Part shown: positions 53,097 through 62,985 of the stretch, in pieces
Numbering within the stretch: position 1 is the stretch's first letter
Layout: each line of letters starts with the position of its first letter
NCBI RefSeq assembly: GCF_023656415.1
Contig: NZ_JAMOIL010000012.1
Coordinates: 119,081-183,080, forward strand
Length of the DNA: 64,000 bases
Source of the DNA: Nocardioides bruguierae
Lineage (GTDB): Bacteria; Actinomycetota; Actinomycetes; Propionibacteriales; Nocardioidaceae
Direction of reading: 5' to 3'
Made by a program: the position numbers and the translations under genes
Notes under the pieces: model-generated
Database searches by the model: none
The model's input: the letters and a program-made list of their open reading frames with translations, nothing else
What the model was told of the DNA's origin: nothing

Positions 53097-55360
53097 GCAC
53101 CGAATGACCCGGCCCGCTGCGATGGCCTGGTCACAGAGCGCCACGACACCAAGCAGACGACAAGACCGCCCAGCCCCACAGCAAGTGCGAGAAGCCCGTA
53201 GAGCTGTGGGTCGATGTCCGCTCGGTCATCGATGTTCCGCATCGCCTGCGCCGCGAGCCAGCCCACCACGATGGCGGCGAACCCGACGAGCACGAGTGGG
53301 ACCGCCACGCACCAAAAGTGCATGGTGAACAGTTGGCTCCTTGACGCGCCGAGCACCCGCAGGGCGCGCATCCGCGGGCTACGCTCCTGCGCCTCGCCGA
53401 GCGACACGACAAGCAGGGAGAGAAACCCGAGCAGGAGACTGACGACCGCACCGATCGTTAGCCACTCCACCTGATCGGGATACTCCTGGGTGTCGGGGTT
53501 ATGCCGGTCGAGAGCACCAAGGTCGAGCTGGAGCGTCGGCTCGAGGGAGGACAGCGCGGCGAGGACCGAGGTCACCTCGGTTGCTGGTGCGAGCAGGAAG
53601 AAGGTGGCGCCGTCGGTTTGCCGCGCTTGGGGCGCGACGTCGGTAGACACAAGGAGCGCGCCGGCAAAGGCGTCGGGCATTCCTGGTAGGTCGAGCGTTG
53701 CCGTGGGGGCAGGTACCCGGACTCTGTCGCCTGAGGGCAGGGTCAGCTCGTCGCCGATCTCGTGACGCCGATCTGCGGCTGGCGCCTCGCCCAACCACAT
53801 CGGGCCGTGAGTTGCGGGACAGTCTGAATTGTCCCGGCGACCGGTGAGCACGCGCAGTCGTTCGCACGAGGAAAAGACGACGCTTACGAACCCACCGTCC
53901 GCCTTCACGGAGCTCAGTTCGGTAGCTCCGGTCATGCGCCTGAGGCTGGAGACCTCCTCCAGCGTGAGCGCGCCGGAAAGGTCGGTCGCCACGACCGGTA
54001 CCTTTCCCTGTGCTTCCAGCCGCTGCGACCAGTCCTGCGCTGAGCCGCCGTTGAGCACGGAGGCGAACGATTGGCTGCCGAGCAGCAATACGATGATCAC
54101 GCTCAGGACACTCGCCAACCGCAGCGCCGTGGTGACGCGATCGGATGCCATCCGCCGGCCGACCAACCGAGGCGCGGTTGTGTGCTCAAGGCGTGCGGCG
54201 AGCGCGGCCATCACCAACGCGGGCCCTGCGACGGCGATGCCGACGGCGGACAGCACGATGCCGACCCAGAGAGCTAGTGGCGTCAGGGCGCCGTCGAGTG
54301 ATGCCGCCGAGGGCAGCGCCAGCAGCATGAACCCGGCCGCCAGGGCCGCCGACCCGAGGCGCGGCACTGCGTTCTTTCGCGGCTTGACTCGTGTGCGCCG
54401 GTCCAATCCGAGCGTTCGGCGATCGCTCGACACCGCGTAGCAGACAAGGAGCAGCAGGGGTGCGCAGACGACCATGTACGTCGTGAGGGAGAGTTGCGCG
54501 TCCGAGGAGAAGAACCCGAAGGTTGTGCCCGGGAGCGTCGTGGCTCCGCGGGTGCTGACCCAATGGAGGACGCCGGCAAAGATCGTGGACGGCAGGCAGA
54601 TGCTGGCTGCCTCCACGAAGTGCAGGAGGTGGATCCGCCACCTCGGGTACCCGATCAGGTGCAGCGCGGCCGCCCGCTGCTCGCGGCGCGACGCGGCGAG
54701 CCGGGAGATGATAACCACGAAGAAGGCGGCCGGGATCCACACCAGGGCAAAGACGTAGGCGGTGACGCTGAGGTTCAGCACTGTCTGGGGATCGCGCTCG
54801 GCCACACTTGGCGCCGGCTTCCCGCCGAATCCGTCGACCTTTATCAGCAGGTTCCGCTCGGCGTCGACACCCAGGATCGCACGCAGCTCGTGCGGCTGGA
54901 CAAGCCCGGCCGGACTGATCTCGCCAACGAGTCGCTCTGAACTGAACAGGGCTCCGACTGTCGGGTCCGACGACATGAGGTCGACCAGGTCGGGAGAGGC
55001 GTAGAACTCGTCCGGGCCTGGCATCGCGGGCACGCCCGGCGCAACCAACTGCGAGCTTCCGGCCGTGTAGTACTCCCGCCTAATCCCGTAGCCGTCCCAC
55101 CGCCGCGCATTCGTCGTACGCGGGTCGACGATGCGCAGGTCGTCCGCGTCACCCGCCGCCTGAGCTGGGTCCACCATCACCGCGATGTCGGTCGCCCGGT
55201 CGTCCTGGCGGACGGCCACCTGTAGGGCAGATACCGAGGTAAGACCCAGCAACACGATCGCCGCCATGCCGACGGCCAACAGCAACGCCGGCAACCCGGC
55301 GCTTGGGCCGCGGAGCGCTACCCTGTGGACCAGCCAGGCCGCGACTCGGACGTCACGCAT
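53093..55360 (-). CDS. ABC transporter permease, FtsX-like, bacteriocin-immunity type
   Basis: 755 residues from ATG 55360, 8 bp inside the ATPase gene. Layout: one N-terminal helix (LPALLLAVGMAAIVLLGLTS), an outside domain to about 225, helices with the FtsX-type loop SRLAASRREQRAAALHLIGY, a central helix block, a second outside domain (about 460-620) and three last helices with LRVLGASRSQLFTMHFW repeating that loop. This two-block form fits LolC/MacB-type exporters and the large membrane protein of lactococcin-972-like loci. With the adjacent ATPase and small secreted protein it may export it or protect from it. Confidence 0.8.
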   Translation of the reverse strand: MRDVRVAAWLVHRVALRGPSAGLPALLLAVGMAAIVLLGLTSVSALQVAVRQDDRATDIAVMVDPAQAAGDADDLRIVDPRTTNARRWDGYGIRREYYTAGSSQLVAPGVPAMPGPDEFYASPDLVDLMSSDPTVGALFSSERLVGEISPAGLVQPHELRAILGVDAERNLLIKVDGFGGKPAPSVAERDPQTVLNLSVTAYVFALVWIPAAFFVVIISRLAASRREQRAAALHLIGYPRWRIHLLHFVEAASICLPSTIFAGVLHWVSTRGATTLPGTTFGFFSSDAQLSLTTYMVVCAPLLLLVCYAVSSDRRTLGLDRRTRVKPRKNAVPRLGSAALAAGFMLLALPSAASLDGALTPLALWVGIVLSAVGIAVAGPALVMAALAARLEHTTAPRLVGRRMASDRVTTALRLASVLSVIIVLLLGSQSFASVLNGGSAQDWSQRLEAQGKVPVVATDLSGALTLEEVSSLRRMTGATELSSVKADGGFVSVVFSSCERLRVLTGRRDNSDCPATHGPMWLGEAPAADRRHEIGDELTLPSGDRVRVPAPTATLDLPGMPDAFAGALLVSTDVAPQARQTDGATFFLLAPATEVTSVLAALSSLEPTLQLDLGALDRHNPDTQEYPDQVEWLTIGAVVSLLLGFLSLLVVSLGEAQERSPRMRALRVLGASRSQLFTMHFWCVAVPLVLVGFAAIVVGWLAAQAMRNIDDRADIDPQLYGLLALAVGLGGLVVCLVSWRSVTRPSQRAGSFGA

Positions 55361-56054
55361 GGGCGGCCGGCTGGGCGTGCTGCACGGGGACCAGTTGACC
55401 GTCCTGAAGAAGCAGCCGCCGGTCACACAATGCCGCGACGGCAGGGTCGTGGGTGACGATGCAAACAGCTGCACCCTCCTCCTTGGCCAGGCCCAGGAGA
55501 AGACCAAGGGCGTCACGGGCAGCCGCCTGATCAAGTGCGGACGTCGGCTCATCCGCCAGGATGATCGAGGGTCGGCCGAGTACGGCACGAGCTACAGCCG
55601 CTCGCTGCAACTGCCCAACCGACACCTCCGAGGGACGCCTTGCGCCAAGGCCCTCGACGCCCAGCCGCGCAAGTAGCTCATCTGCGGCCTCGGCATAGTC
55701 GGCGACGCGAGTCGAGCGGTCGCCCAGCATCGACGGCAGGCAGACGTTCTCCGTCAGCGTCAGCTCAGGGAGAAACTCGTCGCTCTGGAACACGATTCCG
55801 ATCTCTCGCAGACGCGTAGCAGCCCACCGACGAGCAGAGGGCTCTTGCCGCACTCCGGCGATCCAGATCTCGCCATCGTGGGGCTTGACCAGCCCTGCCA
55901 GAGCGCCCAGCAAGGTCGACTTCCCCGAACCGCTGGGACCGCTGATGGCGACCGTCTCCGCCGCCGCGATCTCCAAGTCAATGCCGCCCAGCACGGGAAC
56001 ACCCCCCCGAGACACGGCGAGATCACGCACCTTCACCACCACATCAGCAAGCAT
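55353..56054 (-). CDS. ABC transporter ATP-binding protein (LolD/MacB type)
   Basis: 233 residues. Walker A GPSGSGKST at 39-47, Q-loop VFQSDEFLPELTLTENV, Walker B IILADEPTSALD and H-loop VTHD. The signature motif reads VSVGQLQR where LSGGQ is usual, a mild departure. It overlaps the permease start by 8 bp and follows the secreted protein gene by 52 bp on the same strand. It drives the FtsX-like permease. Confidence 0.9.
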   Translation of the reverse strand: MLADVVVKVRDLAVSRGGVPVLGGIDLEIAAAETVAISGPSGSGKSTLLGALAGLVKPHDGEIWIAGVRQEPSARRWAATRLREIGIVFQSDEFLPELTLTENVCLPSMLGDRSTRVADYAEAADELLARLGVEGLGARRPSEVSVGQLQRAAVARAVLGRPSIILADEPTSALDQAAARDALGLLLGLAKEEGAAVCIVTHDPAVAALCDRRLLLQDGQLVPVQHAQPAAHA

Positions 56055-56106
56055 GTACTCGATCTCTCTTTGAGGTGAACCCGTGCCGGACCATCCTGAG
56101 CTGGAC

Positions 56107-56460
56107 TCAGGAAACGCCGTACTTCTTTCCGCTGCAGTCGTCGGGGTACAAGTTGTGCTGCTGGCAGACGTTCAGGCTGACAGTCTTGCCCTCAGCCCAA
56201 CTGAAGTTGAGGCTCTGCAGGTTCCCGCTCTTGCCCAGGTTCCAGCGCCCGCTGCCGCTGGGGCCCGTCCAGTCGACGTAGCTGTCCGGCTCGTAGCCCT
56301 TACCGTGGTAGACCTCGCCGTACGCCTTGAAGTTTGCCTGGGCGTCGTGATCACCTGAGTTCCACGTCCACGGGATATCCTGAGACGCCAACGCCGGTCC
56401 TGTCACGGTGGCGGCGGCCACGAATGCTGCCGCGGCTGCGATCTTATTGAACTTAATCAC
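56107..56460 (-). CDS. Small secreted protein, candidate bacteriocin or exported effector
   Basis: 117 residues from GTG 56460, with AGGGAG nine bases before. A signal peptide (IKFNKIAAAAAFVAAATVTG, cut near PALA-SQ) leaves about 90 residues rich in Trp, Gly, Asn and Tyr, with only two cysteines, near the end (NVCQQHNLYPDDCSGKKYG), which could form a disulfide. Small secreted protein, then ATPase, then a large two-block permease is the layout of lactococcin-972 loci; the sequence itself shows only weak resemblance (GRWNLG region). Function is therefore inferred from organisation. Confidence 0.6.
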   Translation of the reverse strand: MIKFNKIAAAAAFVAAATVTGPALASQDIPWTWNSGDHDAQANFKAYGEVYHGKGYEPDSYVDWTGPSGSGRWNLGKSGNLQSLNFSWAEGKTVSLNVCQQHNLYPDDCSGKKYGVS

Positions 56461-57164
56461 TTGCTGCTCCCTCTGTCCTTGTGGCGCGACCGACTCATGG
56501 GGAACATGCAATCGAACCCCCGAGAATTGAAAATGACCCCTGCCACGATCAATGGTTCGTACCCGCTCCAGAGCCGTCCCAAGGGTTTGAGACCAGCCAC
56601 TGGAAACTGGTTGCGCTGAACAGACCACGAACCTCGATGCATTGTCAATAGTCTGGCCTTGAATAACTTGGATGCGGGCATTGAGGCGCCCTCCCGTGTC
56701 TCGCAAACCCCGAAAAGGCGCTTCAACTCAGTCCGCGGCAGCACGGCCTCGGCGTCCCGCTGGGTGTCGTATTCGGAAAGCGGCGTCGTCGAATCGAGCG
56801 AACAAGGCCCCGCGAGAGCGGCCGCGGCCTTTCCAGTCGAAATTCAGGCCCCGCCATAGGCGCAGCCTCACGAAACTGCGGACCATGACGAACCGGGTGT
56901 CTAGCCACGGTGGCCAGCGGTCGTTCTTGGGACGGTTGGCCGACACGTACCAAGATAGAACCCATGTTCGATGCAGGCGCGGCGGTCAGTCGTAAGGTCG
57001 GATACGTCCATAACGGCCGCCGACCGATCGTGCAGCGCACCGGCCAAGGCAAGGTCGGAGTGGACGAGCAGCGTGTGACCGTGACGCCTGCGACCTTCAT
57101 CCGCCCAGACGACCATGTCTCAGTCGACGGCGCCGAAGAGCTGCGCCGCTTCTTGGGGATTGAC
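56461..57164. other. Non-coding or decayed stretch between the secreted-protein gene and the ISL3 element
   Basis: About 700 bp without a recognisable gene. An open frame from 56946 (MFDAGAAVSRKVGYVHNGRR, later TFIRPDDHVSVDGAEELRRF) runs straight into the insertion element and looks like a gene cut by it; its family is not recognised. The rest holds the upstream region of the secreted-protein operon. Confidence 0.4.
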
Positions 57165-58238
57165 GGCTCTTCGGATCTAAGCGTGGGTAGGTGCTCCTCC
57201 CTAGTGATGCTCGAGGCGGGCTGCGGCTCGGCGTGCTGGCGCAGAAGATGTCGAGGTCTTCAGGATCAGGAGTGACCAAGCACCTGAATAGCTGAAGACC
57301 TCGAACATGACGCACTGTACGTGCGGCGACGGGCACCGGTGGTGTCCGCGCGCCAATCTCCTGCAGGGCGACGATGGCCTCCACGTCCTCGACGTCGACC
57401 GCTCCCTGGACCGTGTGGTGGTAACGGTGGAGTCCGACTCCGACCTGGCCGAGCGCCCGGACTGTGGGCTCGTCGCGATCGGCCACGGCCGCCGCGTCCA
57501 CGACCTGGCCGATGCTCCGTGTTTCGGCGTTCCCTTGGCCCTGCGTTGGCTCAAGACCCGTGACGCAGCCTTGGATCGCCGGGATCGATCAGGCAGCACT
57601 CGACCCGTTCCGCGGCTACGCCAACGCGATCCGTGATGAGCTGCCCGATGCCGTCGCCGTCCTGGACGCCCTCCACCACAAGCAGGGGTCGTCAAGTTGG
57701 GCATCGGGGTCGTCGACGAGGTGCGCCCGGCGGGTGCAGCAGGACACGCTGGGCCGGCAGGGTTACGAGGACGATCCGCTGCATAAATCCGGCGACTGCT
57801 GTGCCACGGCGAGGAATACCTGACCCCACGTCAGCGCACCCGCCTGGACGTGGCCTTGAGCGCGGGCGACCCCGCCTAGGAGGTCACCATCGCCTGGCAC
57901 TGTTAGCAGCTCGGCGCGATCTACCGCCCCCAGCCTGGCTGCGAGGCGCAGACTGGCCGCGAAGGTCATCGCGATCTTCCCGTCGTGCCCCATCCGAGAG
58001 GTCGCAGGCCTGGGCCGGACACTGGGTGCCTGGCGGGCCCCAGGTCTTGGCTTACTTCACCACCACCGGCGGCGTCAGCAACGGCGGCACCGAAGCCATC
58101 AACCTCATCATCGAGAAGATCCGCCGACTCGCCCACGGCTTCCGCAACTTCGACCACTACCGGCTACGCATCCTCCTCGCCGCAGCCGGAGACAGGCCCT
58201 ACCGACGAGCACCTACCCACGCTTAGATCCGAAGAGCC
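57165..58238 (+). mobile_element. ISL3-family insertion sequence, decayed, with intact 32-bp terminal repeats
   Basis: The left end 57165-57196 (GGCTCTTCGGATCTAAGCGT onward) and right end 58207-58238 are perfect 32-bp inverted repeats beginning GGCTCTTC as in ISL3 elements. The 1074-bp length is shorter than the usual 1.3-1.5 kb, which shows internal loss. No matching 8-bp target repeat is seen at its flanks (GGATTGAC versus TGCAAAGC). The transposase inside is broken, so it could move only with help. Confidence 0.9.
57307..58226 (+). pseudogene. ISL3-family transposase, frameshifted and internally deleted
   Basis: Three frames carry consecutive parts of one transposase: the N-terminal zinc-ribbon part (SDLAERPDCGLVAIGHGRRV, DAPCFGVPLALRWLKTR) to about 57565; the centre (ALDPFRGYANAIRDELPDAV, RRVQQDTLG) from about 57585; and the C-terminus (YFTTTGGVSNGGTEAINLII, RLAHGFRNFDHYRLRILLAA) to 58197. 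Part of the catalytic core between the first and second parts is missing. Confidence 0.88.
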
Positions 58239-58731
58239 TGCAAAGCGGCAAGCCATGGAGCAGGCGCGTCCCGAGCTCGACCGGGTCCGCCGGATGCTGC
58301 ACACCGGCGTCGGGTCGCTCAGCTATCGGCAGGCCGCCCGGATCCGGGCCCCTATTCGCTGACAACCGGCACGTCGAGATCGAAGCGACGTGGAATGTCT
58401 ACCTTGGAATAATTACCGCCCACCGCAACGAGGAGCGTCGTCAGGGGTACGAGATCATGACCCCAACTCATCGCCTCGCTGGCCAGCGGTGTCCCGAAGG
58501 CGCCTCCCTCGCTCATCACACTCGGGCGAACTTTGGACAAACGAGCCGACGACAACCAAGCCTGCTTCGACCACCCAAGCTCCAGAAACGGACCGACCGG
58601 GGCCGTCAACGGCCGCCTCGAACACCTCCTCGGCTCGGCCCTGGGATTCGCAACCTGACCTGACCCACTACATCGCCAGTAGCCTCCTCGAGGCCGGTGG
58701 CTTCGGGCCCCGCCTACACCCTCATCTGTGA
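58239..58731 (+). pseudogene. Second ISL3-type transposase remnant (C-terminal part)
   Basis: Starting directly at the right end of the first ISL3 element, pieces in changing frames read RPELDRVRRMLHTGVGSLSY, DNRHVEIEATWNVYLGIITA, ITLGRTLDKRADDNQACFDH, AVNGRLEHLLGSALGF and THYIASSLLEAGGFGPRLHP. Together they are the last 150 or so residues of another ISL3-type transposase with at least three frameshifts. It is a different lineage from the neighbour. Confidence 0.8.
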
Positions 58732-58925
58732 AGAGCCCCATACGTCCGGGCATCTAAACGGCAGATCACTCTTTCCGCGGGGGGACCATTTCACCTGAGC
58801 CTCAGGCAACGAGCCTGGAGAAAACGGAAGAAGCCGCCGCCACGCATCACGCCATCGGCGCTATACGCCCTTAGACGGCAGCTTCAGCCAGATCCTGCGC
58901 CAGGCCCTAAATTCTGAGCAGGACG

Positions 58926-59879
58926 CTACTTGAGGACCGCGACGTTATGGACCTTGGTCGGCAGCTCGACCGTGGCCATAAAGCGGTCCTCGGACGTGGA
59001 CCAGACGCCCAGAACGTTACCGTTGGCGAGCAGCGCAGTGGAGGAATCGGAACCCCACCCACGAAAGGCCCAGCCTCTTGGCCCATGACCGGCGAGACCA
59101 GCGCCGGCAAGAAATGCTGGGCGCCTACTGCATGCTGCATTGGTGGTGTCATAGTAGACCCCCAAGCGATGAGTTCCTGGGAAGACGCTCACGCCAGCAG
59201 CGCAAGGCAAGTCACGAATAGCTACAGGGTCCAGACCATCTGTCACACGCCACAACGAGGCATGGTCCGTGAAGGCGTGCTTTAGAACGTACATGCTTTG
59301 CACATTCGTCCATGTCGGCGCAGACAGGTAACGCCGCCTAAAGATTGAGCCCTTGGTCCACGACTCACCACTACGCCGAACCGCGTACCCGCCCTCGAGG
59401 TCAACAGCCGAAACACCGCCTCCTGGGATGGGAGAACCAACGTCTAAGCCCGCCCGCGGACCAGCCAGGGTGACGAACCGTCCATGCTCCAGAGCCCAGA
59501 TCTGCTGTGGACCGGGCAAGCCCGTCGACCGATCCCGCTCACCTGAAACAACTACTCGTCCTGAAGATCCGTTCAGCGCAGTAATCCACGGCACGTTCGC
59601 CCCACCAACGAGAGAAAGTCCGTCATTGCCAATGATCCCGAGGGCGCCGTGCGCAGATTGGTCCCCCAAGTAGACAACAAGTTCACGCGAATTCACCGCA
59701 CGGAGGAAATCGGAATAACCCCGATTCCCGATGGCCTCTGAATGGATCTCCCCATCCCCGGCACCCTGCGGCGGAGGCGTGACGCAGCCCCCAGCTAATA
59801 GTCCCAAACCGGCCATCATGAGCAGGCAAGGCAGCGCCAATCTCTTGACGCTAGAGAGTTTACGCCAACCAAGTTTCAT
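58926..59879 (-). CDS. Lipoprotein of unknown function
   Basis: 317 residues from ATG 59879; GTG 59891 is a possible earlier start. A lipoprotein signal is visible: VKRLALPCLLMMAGLGLLAG then GC, lipid site Cys near 32. The mature part has no recognised domain; repeated short strands such as ELVVYLGDQSAHGALGIIGN and SSTALLANGNVLGVWSTSED suggest a beta-propeller-like fold. It starts 18 bp after the DNRLRE-domain gene on the same strand, so the two are likely one operon. Its GC is lower than most of the window. Confidence 0.7.
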   Translation of the reverse strand: MKLGWRKLSSVKRLALPCLLMMAGLGLLAGGCVTPPPQGAGDGEIHSEAIGNRGYSDFLRAVNSRELVVYLGDQSAHGALGIIGNDGLSLVGGANVPWITALNGSSGRVVVSGERDRSTGLPGPQQIWALEHGRFVTLAGPRAGLDVGSPIPGGGVSAVDLEGGYAVRRSGESWTKGSIFRRRYLSAPTWTNVQSMYVLKHAFTDHASLWRVTDGLDPVAIRDLPCAAGVSVFPGTHRLGVYYDTTNAACSRRPAFLAGAGLAGHGPRGWAFRGWGSDSSTALLANGNVLGVWSTSEDRFMATVELPTKVHNVAVLK

Positions 59880-59896
59880 TGCCGTCACCACTTATT

Positions 59897-62107
59897 TCAA
59901 AAGCAGCCAGTATCAAAAAATAGAACACTCTTGACTCGCCCTCCGTCGAACTCGTACAGGGCATGCCGAATGTTCACCTTCTGATCGCGCGGGCCGAGGC
60001 TGAATGCACTCTTTCGCCACCCGGCATAGACCCAGTTCGACTCTGCGCCTGCCCAGTCGGGGCCCTCAATTGAAGCACCGCTCTTGGGGGTGCAGCTACC
60101 CTCGCCCACACCACCAACATAGACGCCACCATCATCGGCCGCAATATCAGCCTTGACGCTTGCAGCTTCGCCGGCCTGAAGTTGGAAGGCTAGGCCCACC
60201 TTCATGGTTCCCTCGTCAATCTTCTTGCCATGCTTTTCACCAAGAAGAGTGTCCTTTGAGTTGTAGGGTCTCACCTGGACCGAAATAAACTTGGCCATTC
60301 GGCGCCAGGAATCATTCTGGCCACGGACCACCGAGCAAGTTTCATACTGAGTAGTCCAGCCTGTGTCCAGCTGGCGGGCGCGATAGGCGCGTGAAGTCAT
60401 GGTAGTTGTCTGAATGTTCGCCCTACCCTTCACGAACTTTGCCGTGTGGCTGACCACAGGGAGACGTTGGACATTCCTTCCCTTCGTCCGGGCAACACAC
60501 GGATACTGAGTCCTCCCAGCCTCGGATACGCCGCGCTCGTCGGTCAGTGGGTCATCCGACGATGTGTCGTCAGTCGGCGCGGCATAAACCTGAGCCGACG
60601 AGTCGGATGGTGATTGAGCGATCACCTGTCCGTTGGCGTCCAATGTCTTGATCTCCGACTGATCGGCGACATTTGTCGTGGGGTTGCCGTCAGCGTCCTC
60701 GCCGTTTTGGATTCCGTACGACTGCGTCTCATACGTGGAGCTTTCCGTACTGCCAGCCGGCGTCTCCGGATCAGTGTAGATCACGTCGAGGACTGGTTTC
60801 GTCGATTCCCCGGCGGCATTCGAGGCGAAATTCAGAACGTTGCTTACGGGCTCATCCTGAACCAACACCAGCCCGTCGTTGTCGAACTCTCCCTCAGCCC
60901 AAGTCTGAACAATGTGACTAATGTCGAACTGCCTGTACCCCGTACCCGCACCCGTTAGGTTGACAGCACTCCCAAATGAACTCATTTGGGGATCTCCCGC
61001 CGACCAGCTCACAGTTCCGGAAGTATTCCAAGAGGCATACCCGTTGTATTCATCACCGGCCCGCACGAGCACGTAGTCTGCGCGCTGCGAGTTCAGACTC
61101 TGGCTCCCCTCAAGGTAGAGGGATGCCACCGCAGAGTCGATCTTGGCCTCTTGTGGAATAGCCGATGTATCAAAACTGATTAGTCCGCGATACGCCTCGG
61201 AAGCTGAAGCCTGTCCGACTTTGATGTAAGGGTTTTGACAGAAGTGACTGTCGGGGTATTTGCTAGTGATGTAACAGTCTCGTTCGTCGCCCGCCAACAG
61301 GCTGGGGTCGATAGTCACAGGGAATGCCCTGTCCTGGCTCTGCAGCCATGCCATGCTTGGGGATACCGTAAGTATCCAAGAGCCGGGACCATCGGACTTT
61401 AGCTCATAATCGACATCTTCGGACACAGCCCTCGGTGAAGCGGAATCCCACATGATGGGCGCCGGAATCGTCATGAAGACATCATTGCGGCCATCAAGGA
61501 TTTCGATACTATTAGCGGCCTCATCAATTCTCGAGGTCGCATCTTCCGGGCCAGTCAGTTGGTAAACATGCTTTAGCGAGTCCGTGGACGGGGGCGAGTC
61601 GAGGACGATCTCTTCCTTGACGCCCTGGGGAACTACCGTGTACTTCGTGGTAGTCGCTTGTAACTGCTGCAGAGCTGCCGTTCACTTGGTAGTCAGCATC
61701 CGTCCCGTCGGCTCCCGAGAGCGTCATGCGCATCCAACCACCACTGCCGGACACCCGAAGCGACCCCTTAGCAGGGTCTTCGGGCAGCATGACAGTCACC
61801 GGGCCGGCAGCGTTAACGGACCCCCCCCCCCCCCCTGCCGACGCTCTAGGCTCGTGTCAATGTCTGCCCATTGCCCACTTGAGTCGATATAGTTAGTTGG
61901 CGTCTGTGTGATCGAAGCCAGCACAGTTCCGTCGGAAAGCCGGGTAACGTCAGTAAACGAATTGACGGGAACGGGCAATGAAACATCCTGCCATCCGCCA
62001 CCATCTTCCACTTTCGGCGCAACCGCGCCTGCGGCAGAAATTGTCAGCCCGCTTCCAATAAGACTTGCGATAGCCAGGAATCCCGTGGCGCGGATATAGT
62101 TTGGCAA
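59897..62107 (-). pseudogene. Secreted DNRLRE-domain protein split by two frameshifts, one in a 15-G tract
   Basis: The first part (62107, TTG start, MPNYIRATGFLAIASLIGSG signal peptide) ends at 61796 after a run of 15 G (61835-61821 on this strand). One more G would continue as SVNAAGPVTVMLPEDPAKGS, present in the next frame. A second shift near 61675 leads to LQQLQATTTKYTVVPQGVKE and the long last part to 59897. That part has the DNRLRE domain (ASLYLEGSQSLNSQRADYVL, GLVLVQDEPVSNVLNFASNA) and a 240-residue end region of unknown fold. If joined, the chain has about 736 residues. Confidence 0.8.
61821..61835. repeat. Homopolymer tract of 15 C (G on the coding strand)
   Basis: Fifteen C in a row, inside the 5' third of the DNRLRE-domain gene. 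Such runs slip during replication and can switch a gene on or off; they are also common sequencing-error sites. Confidence 0.95.
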
Positions 62108-62519
62108 GATCCCTTTTCTCTCTTGTCAGGTTGCCTGAAGTGCCTGACGCATCGTGCACCATGACGCCACGTTCAGCAGCCCCTTACGCCTTTCGTGCTC
62201 CAGATCACAATCGTCCGCGCGTCCTGCCCTGGACAGATCATGCTTTGGGCGGGCGATCGCGCACCTGGCCGAGTCCTGCCGGCGATCGACAACCTCGGGT
62301 AGATCCCTCACGCAGGTCATCGGAGCACTTACTGGGTGTGTCCCTATTGGGGACGGCAGCTTCCGGATCTGCCCAGAGTCGGGTGCTGGTCACGGTGCCG
62401 AGGGAACTGTCCACCACGGACTGCGACCGCTCATGCCGCGAGTAGCGCGGACGTGCCGATGAGCGGTCGTGCTTCACGGCGGAGATACGGTGAGTTCGGA
62501 CGACAATTGAGGAGGCCTC
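62108..62519. other. Intergenic region between the DNRLRE-domain gene and the VOC gene
   Basis: 412 bp with divergent promoters expected at both ends. A 10-bp inverted repeat, GACCGCTCAT (62425-62434) and ATGAGCGGTC (62459-62468), lies before the VOC gene. No gene is seen. Confidence 0.5.
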
Positions 62520-62933
62520 ATGTCCGGCTACCCCGTCCTGCTTCACACCGCAATCGACGCGCAGGACTGTAGAGGCTTGGCCGAGTTCTACCGCGAGTTG
62601 CTCGGTCTGCATTACCGGGATGGCGAAGACCCACCGACCGACGGCAGCCCCGATGACGCGGACTGGCTGGTCTTGCTCGACGACGGCGGAAACCGCGTGG
62701 TGACCGTGCAGGCGAAGGAGGAAACCACGCCCCCGACGTGGCCATCCGAGGAAGTCCCAATGCAGATGCACATGGACTTCCAAGTCCCCACAGTCGAGGA
62801 CCTGGAGCGGCATCGCGAGCATGCGGAGGCTCTTGGCGCTCGTGTGCTGTACGACCGCTCAAAGGACGAGGGCGAACCCCTCTATGTGCTCGCGGATCCA
62901 GCCGGGCATCCCTTCTGTCTCCTCGTCCAGTAG
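62520..62933 (+). CDS. VOC (glyoxalase/dioxygenase fold) family protein
   Basis: 137 residues from ATG 62520, with GAGGAGG six bases upstream. Two beta-alpha-beta-beta-beta units: IDAQDCRGLAEFYRELLGLH at the start and QMHMDFQVPTVEDLERHREH, ending LADPAGHPFCLLVQ, the usual D-P-x-G-x-x-F-x-L close. It may bind or detoxify a small molecule such as an antibiotic; no substrate is evident. It is an isolated intact gene among insertion elements. Confidence 0.88.
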   Translation: MSGYPVLLHTAIDAQDCRGLAEFYRELLGLHYRDGEDPPTDGSPDDADWLVLLDDGGNRVVTVQAKEETTPPTWPSEEVPMQMHMDFQVPTVEDLERHREHAEALGARVLYDRSKDEGEPLYVLADPAGHPFCLLVQ

Positions 62934-62985
62934 GACCGAGCCACGCGCACTCACATGCCGCGATGAGTGCGGTCCGCGTGAGCGC

